Below, piece after piece: positions 34,027-41,301 of a stretch of 64,000 nt of DNA. The position numbers and the translations under genes are program-made. The stretch's first letter is position 1. Each line of letters opens with the position of its first letter. This DNA comes from UBA2988 sp965237965. GTDB lineage: Bacteria > Gemmatimonadota > Gemmatimonadetes > Longimicrobiales > Gaopeijiaceae. The notes below the pieces were generated by a model that was not told where the DNA came from, ran no database searches, and was given only the letters and a program-made list of their open reading frames with translations. The stretch spans positions 930,001 through 994,000 of the forward strand of contig CBDEGT010000003.1 in the NCBI GenBank assembly GCA_965237965.1. The letters are read 5' to 3'.

Positions 34027-35487
34027 ATGACCCGGTTGCGCCCGCAAACCCTCGGCGAGCTCAAGGCCTCAGGCTACGAGCCCCGTACCGTGAAAGAGGA
34101 GCTGCGCGCGAACGTGGTGCGGAAACTCCGCTCGGGCGAGCCGCTCTTCCCAGGGATCGAGGGCTACGACGAGACGGTGGTTCCGCAGATCGTCAACGCG
34201 TTGCTCGCGCGCCACGACTTCATCCTTCTCGGACTGCGCGGACAGGCAAAGAGCAGGATCCTGCGCCAGCTGGTGGACTTCCTCGATGAGGAGATCCCGA
34301 TCCTGTCCGGAAGCGAAGTCAACGACGACCCGCTCCATCCGATCTCCAAGTACGGGCGAACACTCGTGCTGGAGAAGGGTGACGAGGCGCCCCTCGATTG
34401 GCTCCACCGTGATTACCGCTACGTAGAGAAGCTGGCGACCCCTGACGTCACGATCGCCGATATCATCGGTGACATAGACCCGATCAAGGCAGCTCGTGGC
34501 GGGCACATCCTGGCCGACGAGCTGACGATCCACTTCGGGCTGCTGCCGCGCGCGAATCGAGGGATCTTCGCGATCAACGAGCTGCCCGACCTCGCGGGCA
34601 AGATCCAGGTGGGGCTCTTCAACGTCTTGCAGGAGGGCGACGTACAGGTCAAGGGCTACCCGATCCGGCTCGCCCTCGAGGTGCAGATGGTGTTCACTGC
34701 CAACCCCGAGGATTACACGGCGCGCGGCAAGATCATCACCCCACTGAAAGACCGGATCGGTGTCGAGATCCGAACCCACTACCCGGAGGACGTGGAGACG
34801 GGCATGGAGATCACACGCCAGGAATCGTGGACTGCGCGCGAGGGCGTGTGTGTGGAGGTCCCGGACTTCGTCGCCGAGACGGTCGAACGGATCGCGTTCC
34901 TGGCACGCGAGGACAAGCGGGTCGACCAGCGCTCCGGGGTGAGCCAGCGCATGCCGATCACGGTCATCGAGAGCATGATCTCAAACGCCGAGCGTCGGGC
35001 CCTCCGCCTCTCTGAGGACAGAGTGGTGCCGCGCATCGGCGACCTGTACGCGGCGCTGCCCGCGATCACAGGCAAGCTGGAGCTCGAGTACGAGGGCGAG
35101 CTACACGGCTCCGACAAGATCGCGCGCGAGCTGATCCAGGCGGCCGCCCAGCGCACCTTCCACGACCGGGCGGGCGGCGCCGACGTCGAGGAGATCGTCC
35201 AATACTTCGAGGAGGGAGGAGCGCTCCAGGTCGGGGAGGACTCCGCCGCCGCCGCATGTGTGCAGGGGTTCGCAACCGTGCCGGGGCTGCTCGAGTTGGT
35301 CGCGACGGTCGGGCTCGTGGCAAACTCCGCCTCGGACGGAGCGCGTGCGGCCGCATGCGAGCTGGCCCTCGAAGCGCTCGTGGGCGAGAAGCGGATCGGC
35401 CGGACCGTCTCGGGGCGATACGGGCGGGCCAGGCACGAAGGCCCGAGCGGTCAGGGCTTCAAGGGGTTCGATCCCTTGGGAGCGTAG
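34027..35487 (+). CDS. Magnesium-chelatase-like AAA+ ATPase
   Basis: A 486-residue AAA+ protein of the ChlI/MoxR branch. The P-loop region reads LLGLRGQAKSRI near 75, a degenerate Walker A with Ala-Lys-Ser; Walker B-like ADELT and the sensor segment FTANPEDYTARGKIITPLKDRIG follow. These ATPases work with VWA partners as chelatase-like or assembly chaperones. The natural partner is the VWA gene 1.3 kb downstream, though mutY lies between them on the other strand. The ligand is unknown. Confidence 0.86.
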   Translation: MTRLRPQTLGELKASGYEPRTVKEELRANVVRKLRSGEPLFPGIEGYDETVVPQIVNALLARHDFILLGLRGQAKSRILRQLVDFLDEEIPILSGSEVNDDPLHPISKYGRTLVLEKGDEAPLDWLHRDYRYVEKLATPDVTIADIIGDIDPIKAARGGHILADELTIHFGLLPRANRGIFAINELPDLAGKIQVGLFNVLQEGDVQVKGYPIRLALEVQMVFTANPEDYTARGKIITPLKDRIGVEIRTHYPEDVETGMEITRQESWTAREGVCVEVPDFVAETVERIAFLAREDKRVDQRSGVSQRMPITVIESMISNAERRALRLSEDRVVPRIGDLYAALPAITGKLELEYEGELHGSDKIARELIQAAAQRTFHDRAGGADVEEIVQYFEEGGALQVGEDSAAAACVQGFATVPGLLELVATVGLVANSASDGARAAACELALEALVGEKRIGRTVSGRYGRARHEGPSGQGFKGFDPLGA

Positions 35488-35493
35488 CCGCCG

Positions 35494-35520
35494 GTAGTGT
35501 CCTACTGGGACACTACTTTT
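35494..35520 (+). terminator. Stem-loop terminator between convergent genes, with a third copy of one arm
   Basis: GTAGTGTCC, a 5-base loop and GGACACTAC form a perfect 9-base stem followed by TTTT, right after the AAA+ gene stop. A second GGACACTAC follows at 35522-35530, overlapping the mutY stop codon, so the left arm can pair with either copy. On the minus strand the same palindrome lies just past mutY. Confidence 0.75.
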
Positions 35521-35526
35521 AGGACA

Positions 35527-36705
35527 CTACGTAGCCGCCGTGCGGCTCGGCCGGCGCAGGGAGCTGACCTCCAGAGCGCCCTCCGCGATCCGGCGCTGCG
35601 CGCGCGGAAGCGCGCGTGCGGCCAGGCCCTCCCGGTCTACCCAGACGATGTTCGCTCCACCGTCCCCCATCCCACTCCCCACGGGCGGCTCACACCCGTC
35701 CGCCGCCGCCACGGTCCACAGGAACGGTCGGTAGATTCCGCGGAAGTGCGAGAATGCCTGGCGCACCACCGGTAGCGGGACCGGCGCGCCGCCGGGAACC
35801 AATCCGAGCGCCACGGCCGCCTGCTTGGCCGCGCGCCGGGCCGACCTCGGCCTAACGCGCTCCGGCCCGCCGCCGACTTCCTCGCCGGGCAATTCCCAGA
35901 GCCCTCCGAGCAGCCCCTGCTCGGGCCGCCTCACGAGCAGCAGCTCCGGCGCAGTATCCGGGCCACCCCGAACGAGCGCCGCGACCCCGAACTCCACGTC
36001 GAGCAAGGCACGCCGCGGGCGCCGCATCGGGCGCTCGAGCGCGGTGCCCCTCGCCCGCACGAGACAGTCCGACGCCAGCGGACACTCCGAGCACCGCGGC
36101 GCTCGCGGCGCGCACACCGTGGCGCCCAGCTCCATCAGGGCCTGATTGAAATCGCCGGGCCGCACAGGATCGATCAGCTCAGCGGCCCGCTCGCGCAGCC
36201 AACGCGCGCTCGGCGCAGCCTCGTCGTACAGCCGTGCCAGCACACGCCGCGCGTTGCCGTCCACCGCCGGCACCGCCTCACCGAACGCGATGCTCGCGAC
36301 GGCACCCGAGGTGTACTCTCCGAACCCCGGCAGCGCCTTGAGCGAGGCTGCGTCCCCGGGGAGCTCGCAGCCCATCCGATCACGCAACACGTGGGCCGCC
36401 CGGTGAAGGCTACGCGCGCGCGCGTAGTAGCCGAGTCCCTCCCACGCCTTGAGAACGTCGTCCAGCGGCGCGTTCGCGAGTGTGCCCACATCCGGGAACC
36501 GCTCCATCCAGGCCCGGTAGTACGGAAGGACCGTGCTCACGCGGGTCTGCTGGAGCATCACCTCTGCGATCCATACCCGGTACGGACGTGGGTCGTCGCG
36601 CCAGGGCAACCGCCGACGGTGCGCGTCGTAGAAGTCGAGCAGGGCGCCGCGAGCACGGCCGACTAGCTCGCTCGGGGCGGATGCGGACGATGCGGGTACA
36701 GTCAT
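35527..36705 (-). CDS. mutY: Adenine DNA glycosylase MutY
   Basis: A 392-residue MutY, which removes adenine opposite 8-oxoguanine. Catalytic Glu 48 (EVMLQQT) and Asp 149 (VPAVDGN), a helix-hairpin-helix (LKALPGFGEYTSGAV) and the C-x6-C-x2-C-x5-C cluster at 198, 205, 208 and 214 are complete. A NUDIX-like C-terminal domain follows (ELLLVRRPEQGLLGGLWELPGEE). The ATG at 36705 gives the family length. It is antisense-placed between the AAA+ and VWA genes. Confidence 0.94.
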   Translation of the reverse strand: MTVPASSASAPSELVGRARGALLDFYDAHRRRLPWRDDPRPYRVWIAEVMLQQTRVSTVLPYYRAWMERFPDVGTLANAPLDDVLKAWEGLGYYARARSLHRAAHVLRDRMGCELPGDAASLKALPGFGEYTSGAVASIAFGEAVPAVDGNARRVLARLYDEAAPSARWLRERAAELIDPVRPGDFNQALMELGATVCAPRAPRCSECPLASDCLVRARGTALERPMRRPRRALLDVEFGVAALVRGGPDTAPELLLVRRPEQGLLGGLWELPGEEVGGGPERVRPRSARRAAKQAAVALGLVPGGAPVPLPVVRQAFSHFRGIYRPFLWTVAAADGCEPPVGSGMGDGGANIVWVDREGLAARALPRAQRRIAEGALEVSSLRRPSRTAAT

Positions 36706-36750
36706 GGCGGGATAATATCCTCTCCCCGCGATCTCGACCGGAGGCTCCAA

Positions 36751-38058
36751 GTGCGCTTCACGACGTACACGAAGTACAAGGGAGCCTGGGCGGACGCGCT
36801 CAACCTCGAGTCGCTGCTCGAGCACCTGTCCGACTTCCTCCTCAACGGCGGTTTCGCGGGCGGTCCACACTTCCATCCCTACTGGGGCTGGTCGGGGACC
36901 GAGGAGACCAACTCGTTGGACGGGCTCAAGCAGGCGCTGCTGAAGGCATTGCTCGAGAGCGGCCAGCTCACCCCGGAAATGATCCGGGAGCTACGCGGGG
37001 AGGGGGAGGGAGATCGAGACGTCCAACAGAGCATCGCTGATCTGCTCGACCGGCTGATCGAGCGCCTGGTAGAGGAGGGCTACCTCACCACATCGGAGTC
37101 GGGACAGCCCACCATGATGGGACCGACGCAGGACGTCACCGGGCAAGGGGAGCTCGACGAGGCGAAGCAGGCTGCACAGCAGGTCCAGTTCGACCTCACC
37201 CGCAAGGGAACGGATTTCCTCGGGTTCAGCGCCCTCAAGCACTTGCTCTCCGCGGTGGGCAGGTCGAGCTTCGGCTCGCACGACACTCCGCATCTCGCCA
37301 CCGGCGTCGAGGCAGACGCGGCCAGCCGGCCGTACGAGTTCGGCGACACGATGAACCTCGATATCCCCGCCACGCTCAAGAACGCACTCGCTCGGGCCCT
37401 GGAGAAGGGCGATCCGCAGTTCCCATTGGAGCTCGAGCACCAGGACCTGATGGTGCATCAGGCGGAGTACCGCTCCTCGTGCGCCACGGTGCTGATGTTG
37501 GACGTGTCCCACTCGATGGTGCTCTACGGTGAGGACCGTTTCACGCCCGCCAAGCGGGTCGCCCTGGCGCTCTCGCACCTGATCCGTACCCAGTTCCCCG
37601 GTGACAGCCTGCGTGTTCTCACGTTCGGCGATCGCGCCGAGGAGATCCCGCTCTCGCAGCTCGCCAAAGCGAAGGTCGGGCCGTTCCACACCAACACGGC
37701 CGAGGGAATCGAGGTGGCCCGCCGCATCCTTGGTGCGCAGAAGAAGGATATGCGACAGATCATCATGATTACCGACGGCAAACCCAGCGCGGTAACGATG
37801 CCCGACGGCAGGATCTACAAGAACTCGGGCGGAATGGACGGACTCATCCTGGAGCGCACGTTCCACGAGGTCGCGGCATGCCGGAAGGCCGGAATCCCGA
37901 TCAACACCTTCATGCTGGCGCGCGACCCGTATCTCGTGCAGTTCGTGAAACAGGTATCTGAGATTGCCCGGGGCAAAGCCTACTTCACGTCGACCATGAC
38001 GCTCGGGCAGTATATCATGATGGACTTCATGAAGCGGAAGCGCCGTCGCATCGCTTGA
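36751..38058 (+). CDS. VWA-domain protein, partner of the AAA+ ATPase
   Basis: A 435-residue protein with a C-terminal von Willebrand factor A domain. The MIDAS metal site is DVSHS near 251 with later TNTAEG and TDGKPS segments. The N-terminal half is helical and charged. Together with ChlI-like ATPases such proteins form a chelatase-like pair. It starts at GTG 46 bases from the start of mutY, so the two are divergent. The target is unknown. Confidence 0.87.
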   Translation: MRFTTYTKYKGAWADALNLESLLEHLSDFLLNGGFAGGPHFHPYWGWSGTEETNSLDGLKQALLKALLESGQLTPEMIRELRGEGEGDRDVQQSIADLLDRLIERLVEEGYLTTSESGQPTMMGPTQDVTGQGELDEAKQAAQQVQFDLTRKGTDFLGFSALKHLLSAVGRSSFGSHDTPHLATGVEADAASRPYEFGDTMNLDIPATLKNALARALEKGDPQFPLELEHQDLMVHQAEYRSSCATVLMLDVSHSMVLYGEDRFTPAKRVALALSHLIRTQFPGDSLRVLTFGDRAEEIPLSQLAKAKVGPFHTNTAEGIEVARRILGAQKKDMRQIIMITDGKPSAVTMPDGRIYKNSGGMDGLILERTFHEVAACRKAGIPINTFMLARDPYLVQFVKQVSEIARGKAYFTSTMTLGQYIMMDFMKRKRRRIA

Positions 38059-38100
38059 CCCGGAAGAGCGCGTTCGTGGTGTCCTCGTGCGCCCAAGCGG

Positions 38101-38862
38101 TCAGAGCGAGCTGAGCACACCGAGGAGAAGCTGTCCGTCGTTGTTGGAGCGCGCCCCGCGCGTGGTCGCCTCGCTGTCGTACTTGTCCACGAACGTGAGC
38201 TTGAGGCTGATCCTCTCGGTGAGTTGGGCGGCCAGGCTCTGAGTGGTCGCGAGCGTGAAGACCTCGGGGTCACCCAACCGCGGGCGCCAGAAGGTCTCTG
38301 AACTGAACGTGAGCCTTCCCCCCGCCGTGGTCCTCCTCGCCCGTAACCGCAGGGACCAGCGCGCCAGCACGTCGGGATCCTCGGCGCCGTTCGAAGGCTC
38401 AGTGCGCTCCACCAGTGCGGAGACGCTCAAGTCGAGTTGCCCTCGATCGCTCCGCCCGAACGTGTACTTCGTTCCGACGCCGGCCTCAGTGCGGAGATCG
38501 ATGCGCTTTTCGAGGCTGCGCTCCACCCGGGTGAACAGGAACGGGCTCAAGCGTGCCAGCGGCCGATGATCGTAGCTTCCCCCCGCGGCCCAGGAGCGGC
38601 GCGTGACGAAAGCCCTTTCTGTTTCGGGATCCGTGGCCTCCCCGTAGGTGAAGCTCCCGTCGACGCCCAGCTCACGGAGACTGTCCGCGCGCTCGAGGGC
38701 ACTTCGCAGGTTGACCGTGGTCTGGGACGTGTTCCCAAAGAAGAGCGAGGCCGCGATCTCCCCCTCCAGTCGCCATGGATCCTGCGCGTACAGCGGAGTC
38801 GGACGAGATGGCGAGAGGAGCAGGAGCGCCGCGGCGGAGACCATGGTTAGGCGTCGAAGCAT
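38101..38862 (-). CDS. DUF481 outer-membrane protein
   Basis: A 253-residue protein with a Sec signal (MLRRLTMVSAAALLLL, cleavage near YAQ) and alternating beta strands ending in LLGVLSSL, the pattern of the DUF481 (YdiY-like) barrel family. Function is unknown. The ATG at 38862 directly precedes the signal; the longer frame does not. Convergent with the VWA gene, 42 bases apart. Confidence 0.85.
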   Translation of the reverse strand: MLRRLTMVSAAALLLLSPSRPTPLYAQDPWRLEGEIAASLFFGNTSQTTVNLRSALERADSLRELGVDGSFTYGEATDPETERAFVTRRSWAAGGSYDHRPLARLSPFLFTRVERSLEKRIDLRTEAGVGTKYTFGRSDRGQLDLSVSALVERTEPSNGAEDPDVLARWSLRLRARRTTAGGRLTFSSETFWRPRLGDPEVFTLATTQSLAAQLTERISLKLTFVDKYDSEATTRGARSNNDGQLLLGVLSSL

Positions 38863-38994
38863 CGCGGGGCCTACCCTGACTCCGAGCGGAGGTTCTGCGC
38901 GCTGGCCGCACACCGGTTGCCGAACCGAAGCCAGGGCGGATAATTCCACTATGCTATCCGCCGCGCGTCCGCCGTCCTCACGAACTGTCACGAG

Positions 38995-39237
38995 ATGAGC
39001 GACTTCGAGGAACTAGACATCGGCGGCTTGGTCGTGCGTATCGACCGGCTGCTGTGCGTGGGCTTCGGCGACTGTCTGGACGAAGCGCCCGAAGCGCTCG
39101 TGCTGGACGACGAGGGAATCGCGACCTTCACTCCCGCGGCCGGCAAGCTCGCGCGCGAGCGCGTGCTGGCGGCTTGTCGCGTCTGTCCCGTGGACGCGAT
39201 CTCGGTCCACGAGAACGGCGCCCACATCGCCCCGTAG
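38995..39237 (+). CDS. Ferredoxin, [3Fe-4S]-like pattern
   Basis: An 80-residue ferredoxin. The first cluster half is CVGFGDC (C-x5-C), with Phe where a [4Fe-4S] ferredoxin has its second Cys; the last ligand is in ACRVCPVDAI. This resembles the single-cluster ferredoxins of cytochrome P450 systems. It is the first gene of a plus-strand series and lies 12 bases before the Mrp-type gene, so it may supply electrons or clusters to the same system. Confidence 0.86.
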   Translation: MSDFEELDIGGLVVRIDRLLCVGFGDCLDEAPEALVLDDEGIATFTPAAGKLARERVLAACRVCPVDAISVHENGAHIAP

Positions 39238-39249
39238 CAGGCACACGAG

Positions 39250-40131
39250 ATGCGCCGCATCCGAACGTACCACGAGGTTGACACCGCGGCGGCCACCATC
39301 CCGGAGCAGGTGCTCGCCCAGCGGGAGCGGCTCACCAAACGCCTGTCGAAGATCAAGGCTGTGGTCGCAATCGCGAGCGGCAAGGGCGGGGTGGGCAAGA
39401 GCGCCTTGACCGCGAACCTCGCCGCCCTCATCGGCGCGCAGGGATTGCGTGTAGCGGCCCTCGACAGTGACCTGAACGGGCCGTCGCTGGCCAGGATGTT
39501 GGGCGTTGTCGGAGCGCGTCTCACTGCGGGCCCGGACGGCATCATCCCGCCCACTGGCGTCGGCGGCGTCCCCGTCGTCTCGATGGAGCTGTTTCAGGAT
39601 AGCGCGGACGCCCCGCTCCGCTGGCGCGGCCCACCGGGAGACGGCTGGGTGTGGCGGAACGTGCTCGAGACCGGAACCCTGCGGGAGCTGCTCTCCGACG
39701 TGGTTTGGGGCGAGCTGGACCTACTCCTGATCGACGTGGCGCCCGGCACCGATCGGATCGCCCGACTCCTCGATCTGGTGCCAGATCCGGCAGCCCTGCT
39801 GCTGGTCACTACCCAGTCCGAGATGTCGCGACGGGTGGTCGCGCGCTCGGTTCGGCTGGCCCGCGAGGCACACCTCCGGCGCGTCGGTCTGGTCGAGAAC
39901 ATGACTGCCTGGAGCTGCCCCGAGTGCGGAGCCCGCACCGAGCTGTACGAGCGGGCGGGACCCTCCCTGGACTCCGAGGACGTGGAGCGCTGGGGCGAGG
40001 TGCCTTTCGACCCGCGGCTCGCGCGCAGCACCGACGAGGGCGAGCCCTACGTCCTCGCGCACCCGGACACCCCTTCGGGGCGCGCGCTCCGCTCACTCGG
40101 CGCACGGCTGTGCGCGGAGCTGGGGCTGTGA
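39250..40131 (+). CDS. mrp: Mrp/NBP35-family P-loop ATPase (Fe-S carrier)
   Basis: A 293-residue ParA/MinD-like ATPase with a deviant Walker A GKGGVGKS (44-51), the switch segment ALDSDLNGPSLARMLGV and DVAPGTD. Cys 223 and Cys 226 (CPECG) match the bridging-cluster CxxC of Mrp/ApbC proteins, which carry and deliver [4Fe-4S] clusters. The usual N-terminal DUF59 domain is absent. The next gene starts in a GTGA overlap. Its place suggests a dedicated cluster-delivery role for this locus (inference). Confidence 0.88.
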   Translation: MRRIRTYHEVDTAAATIPEQVLAQRERLTKRLSKIKAVVAIASGKGGVGKSALTANLAALIGAQGLRVAALDSDLNGPSLARMLGVVGARLTAGPDGIIPPTGVGGVPVVSMELFQDSADAPLRWRGPPGDGWVWRNVLETGTLRELLSDVVWGELDLLLIDVAPGTDRIARLLDLVPDPAALLLVTTQSEMSRRVVARSVRLAREAHLRRVGLVENMTAWSCPECGARTELYERAGPSLDSEDVERWGEVPFDPRLARSTDEGEPYVLAHPDTPSGRALRSLGARLCAELGL

Positions 40132-40580
40132 AGTTCCTCTGCGTCCCCTGCGACCAGGTGATGGCGTTCGCGGAGCGTCAAATTCCGGGCGACGGCACGC
40201 TCGCCGCGGTCTTCAGCTGTCCCTCGTGCAAGCGCGAGATGGCGATGCTCACCAATCCCTACGAGACCCAGCTGGTCAGCGGGCTGGGGATCAAGATCGG
40301 CGGTCGCACGGTGCCGGAGCAGCCCCTGGAGCTGATGCGCAGCACGCTGGACGGGGGACGGGCCGACGCGTTCCAAGAGGAGGAGGCCCCCGCGGCGGTC
40401 CGTACCGGGGTGCCCTCCTGGAGCCCGGAGGCACTCGAGCGGCTGGAGCGCGTGCCTTCGTTCGTGCGCGGCATGGTGAAGCGGATCTATGCCGACTGGG
40501 CCAAGGAGAGTGGGATCGGCGAACTGACACCGGACGTGATGGACCGGGCCAGGACGGAGCTGGGACTGGAAGGGATGTGA
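40128..40580 (+). CDS. Zinc-ribbon protein with C-terminal PCP_red-like domain
   Basis: A 150-residue protein. Two CxxC pairs (LCVPCDQ at residue 4, SCPSCKR near 31) form a probable zinc ribbon. From Trp 98, the segment WSPEALERLERVPSFVRGMV and the ITPDVM-like ending match the PCP_red domain known from the C-terminus of the dark protochlorophyllide reductase subunit BchB/ChlB. Similar segments end or lie within two other proteins downstream. The GTG start is coupled to mrp. No function is known for such stand-alone proteins. Confidence 0.82.
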   Translation: MKFLCVPCDQVMAFAERQIPGDGTLAAVFSCPSCKREMAMLTNPYETQLVSGLGIKIGGRTVPEQPLELMRSTLDGGRADAFQEEEAPAAVRTGVPSWSPEALERLERVPSFVRGMVKRIYADWAKESGIGELTPDVMDRARTELGLEGM

Positions 40581-40957
40581 GCCAGAACGACGCTCCCCGG
40601 CGCCGCAAGTTCCGACAGGCGGCCTTCTTCTACCTCCACATGGGGGTCCTTTACGAGGCTGCGGTCTTCACCATGGCGCGCAGGGGAATGCTCGAGGCGC
40701 GGGGCGGCACCCCCTGGGTCTGGCTGCTCGCGGGGGCCGCGATCGTCACGTTCGTATTCTGGGCACTCTGGAGCCGTCAGAGCGCCTGGGTAGCCCGGAT
40801 CGTATGGGGCCTCGGCTTGTTTCGGCTGCCGTCCCTCATCGGGGGCGCGTTCTTCCCGGTCGAGGGCACCCGTACTCCCACCGACTTCTTCCTGGTCGCG
40901 CTGGTCATCACGACCGCAAATCTCTGGCTGCTGGCGCGGGCGGGCTGGGATCTCTGA
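40577..40957 (+). CDS. Small membrane protein of unknown function
   Basis: A 126-residue protein with a basic N-terminus (PRRRKFR) and about four hydrophobic helices (18-35, 47-66, 70-85, 100-120). The GTG start overlaps the zinc-ribbon gene stop (GTGA), so it belongs to the ferredoxin-mrp unit. No family recognised. It might tether the cytoplasmic proteins to the membrane (inference). Confidence 0.78.
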   Translation: MSQNDAPRRRKFRQAAFFYLHMGVLYEAAVFTMARRGMLEARGGTPWVWLLAGAAIVTFVFWALWSRQSAWVARIVWGLGLFRLPSLIGGAFFPVEGTRTPTDFFLVALVITTANLWLLARAGWDL

Positions 40958-41301
40958 CGGGGAGCCGCCCGGATGGTTGACGTCCCCGCGAGAGTGCCGA
41001 TATACTGGCCCGTCTTTACCCTTGTGCCATGTTTCACATGACCTGTTTCCGGCGCCGCGAGGGCGTCGGAGCGCGTGATAGAGGAGGCGTCCCTGCACGT
41101 CCGAGGTGACGCCTCTGCACCGGCCCCAAGGCCGGCGCCGCACGGTCTTGCGCTTCGAGAACTCCTATCGGTTCGGGCCCGTACCCCTCGGGGTCCGGGG
41201 TGGGGGGGGGAGCGCATCCGGTCCGCGGAGACTCGCGGTCGGAGTGGGGCCGTGCCGGCGACGCGAGCGCAAACGGCGGGTACCCGCGGAGCGAGGTTGC
41301 G
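40958..41301 (+). other. Promoter region and structured 5' leader of the stress-protein/oxidase operon
   Basis: About 340 bases without a gene. A promoter is seen at 40977-41006; the stretch after it can fold. Seen: palindrome CATGT-TTC-ACATG (41028-41040), inverted repeat GAGGCGTC/GACGCCTC (41084-41091 and 41108-41115), and hairpin CCGGCC-CCAA-GGCCGG (41120-41135). A long G-run and further GC-rich arms follow up to the start codon. It matches no riboswitch class that I know. Confidence 0.55.
40977..41006 (+). promoter_or_regulatory. Promoter of the stress-protein/radical SAM/oxidase operon
   Basis: TTGACG, 18-base spacer, TATACT: a good sigma70-type promoter. The start point would lie near 41013, leaving a leader of nearly 290 bases before the ATG at 41302. 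The palindrome at 41028-41040 just downstream could be an operator. Confidence 0.72.

Noticed and set aside
40958..41301. c-di-GMP or cobalamin riboswitch in the leader
   Set aside because: Stems and a GCAAA-like stretch are present, but the conserved cores of these classes are not.
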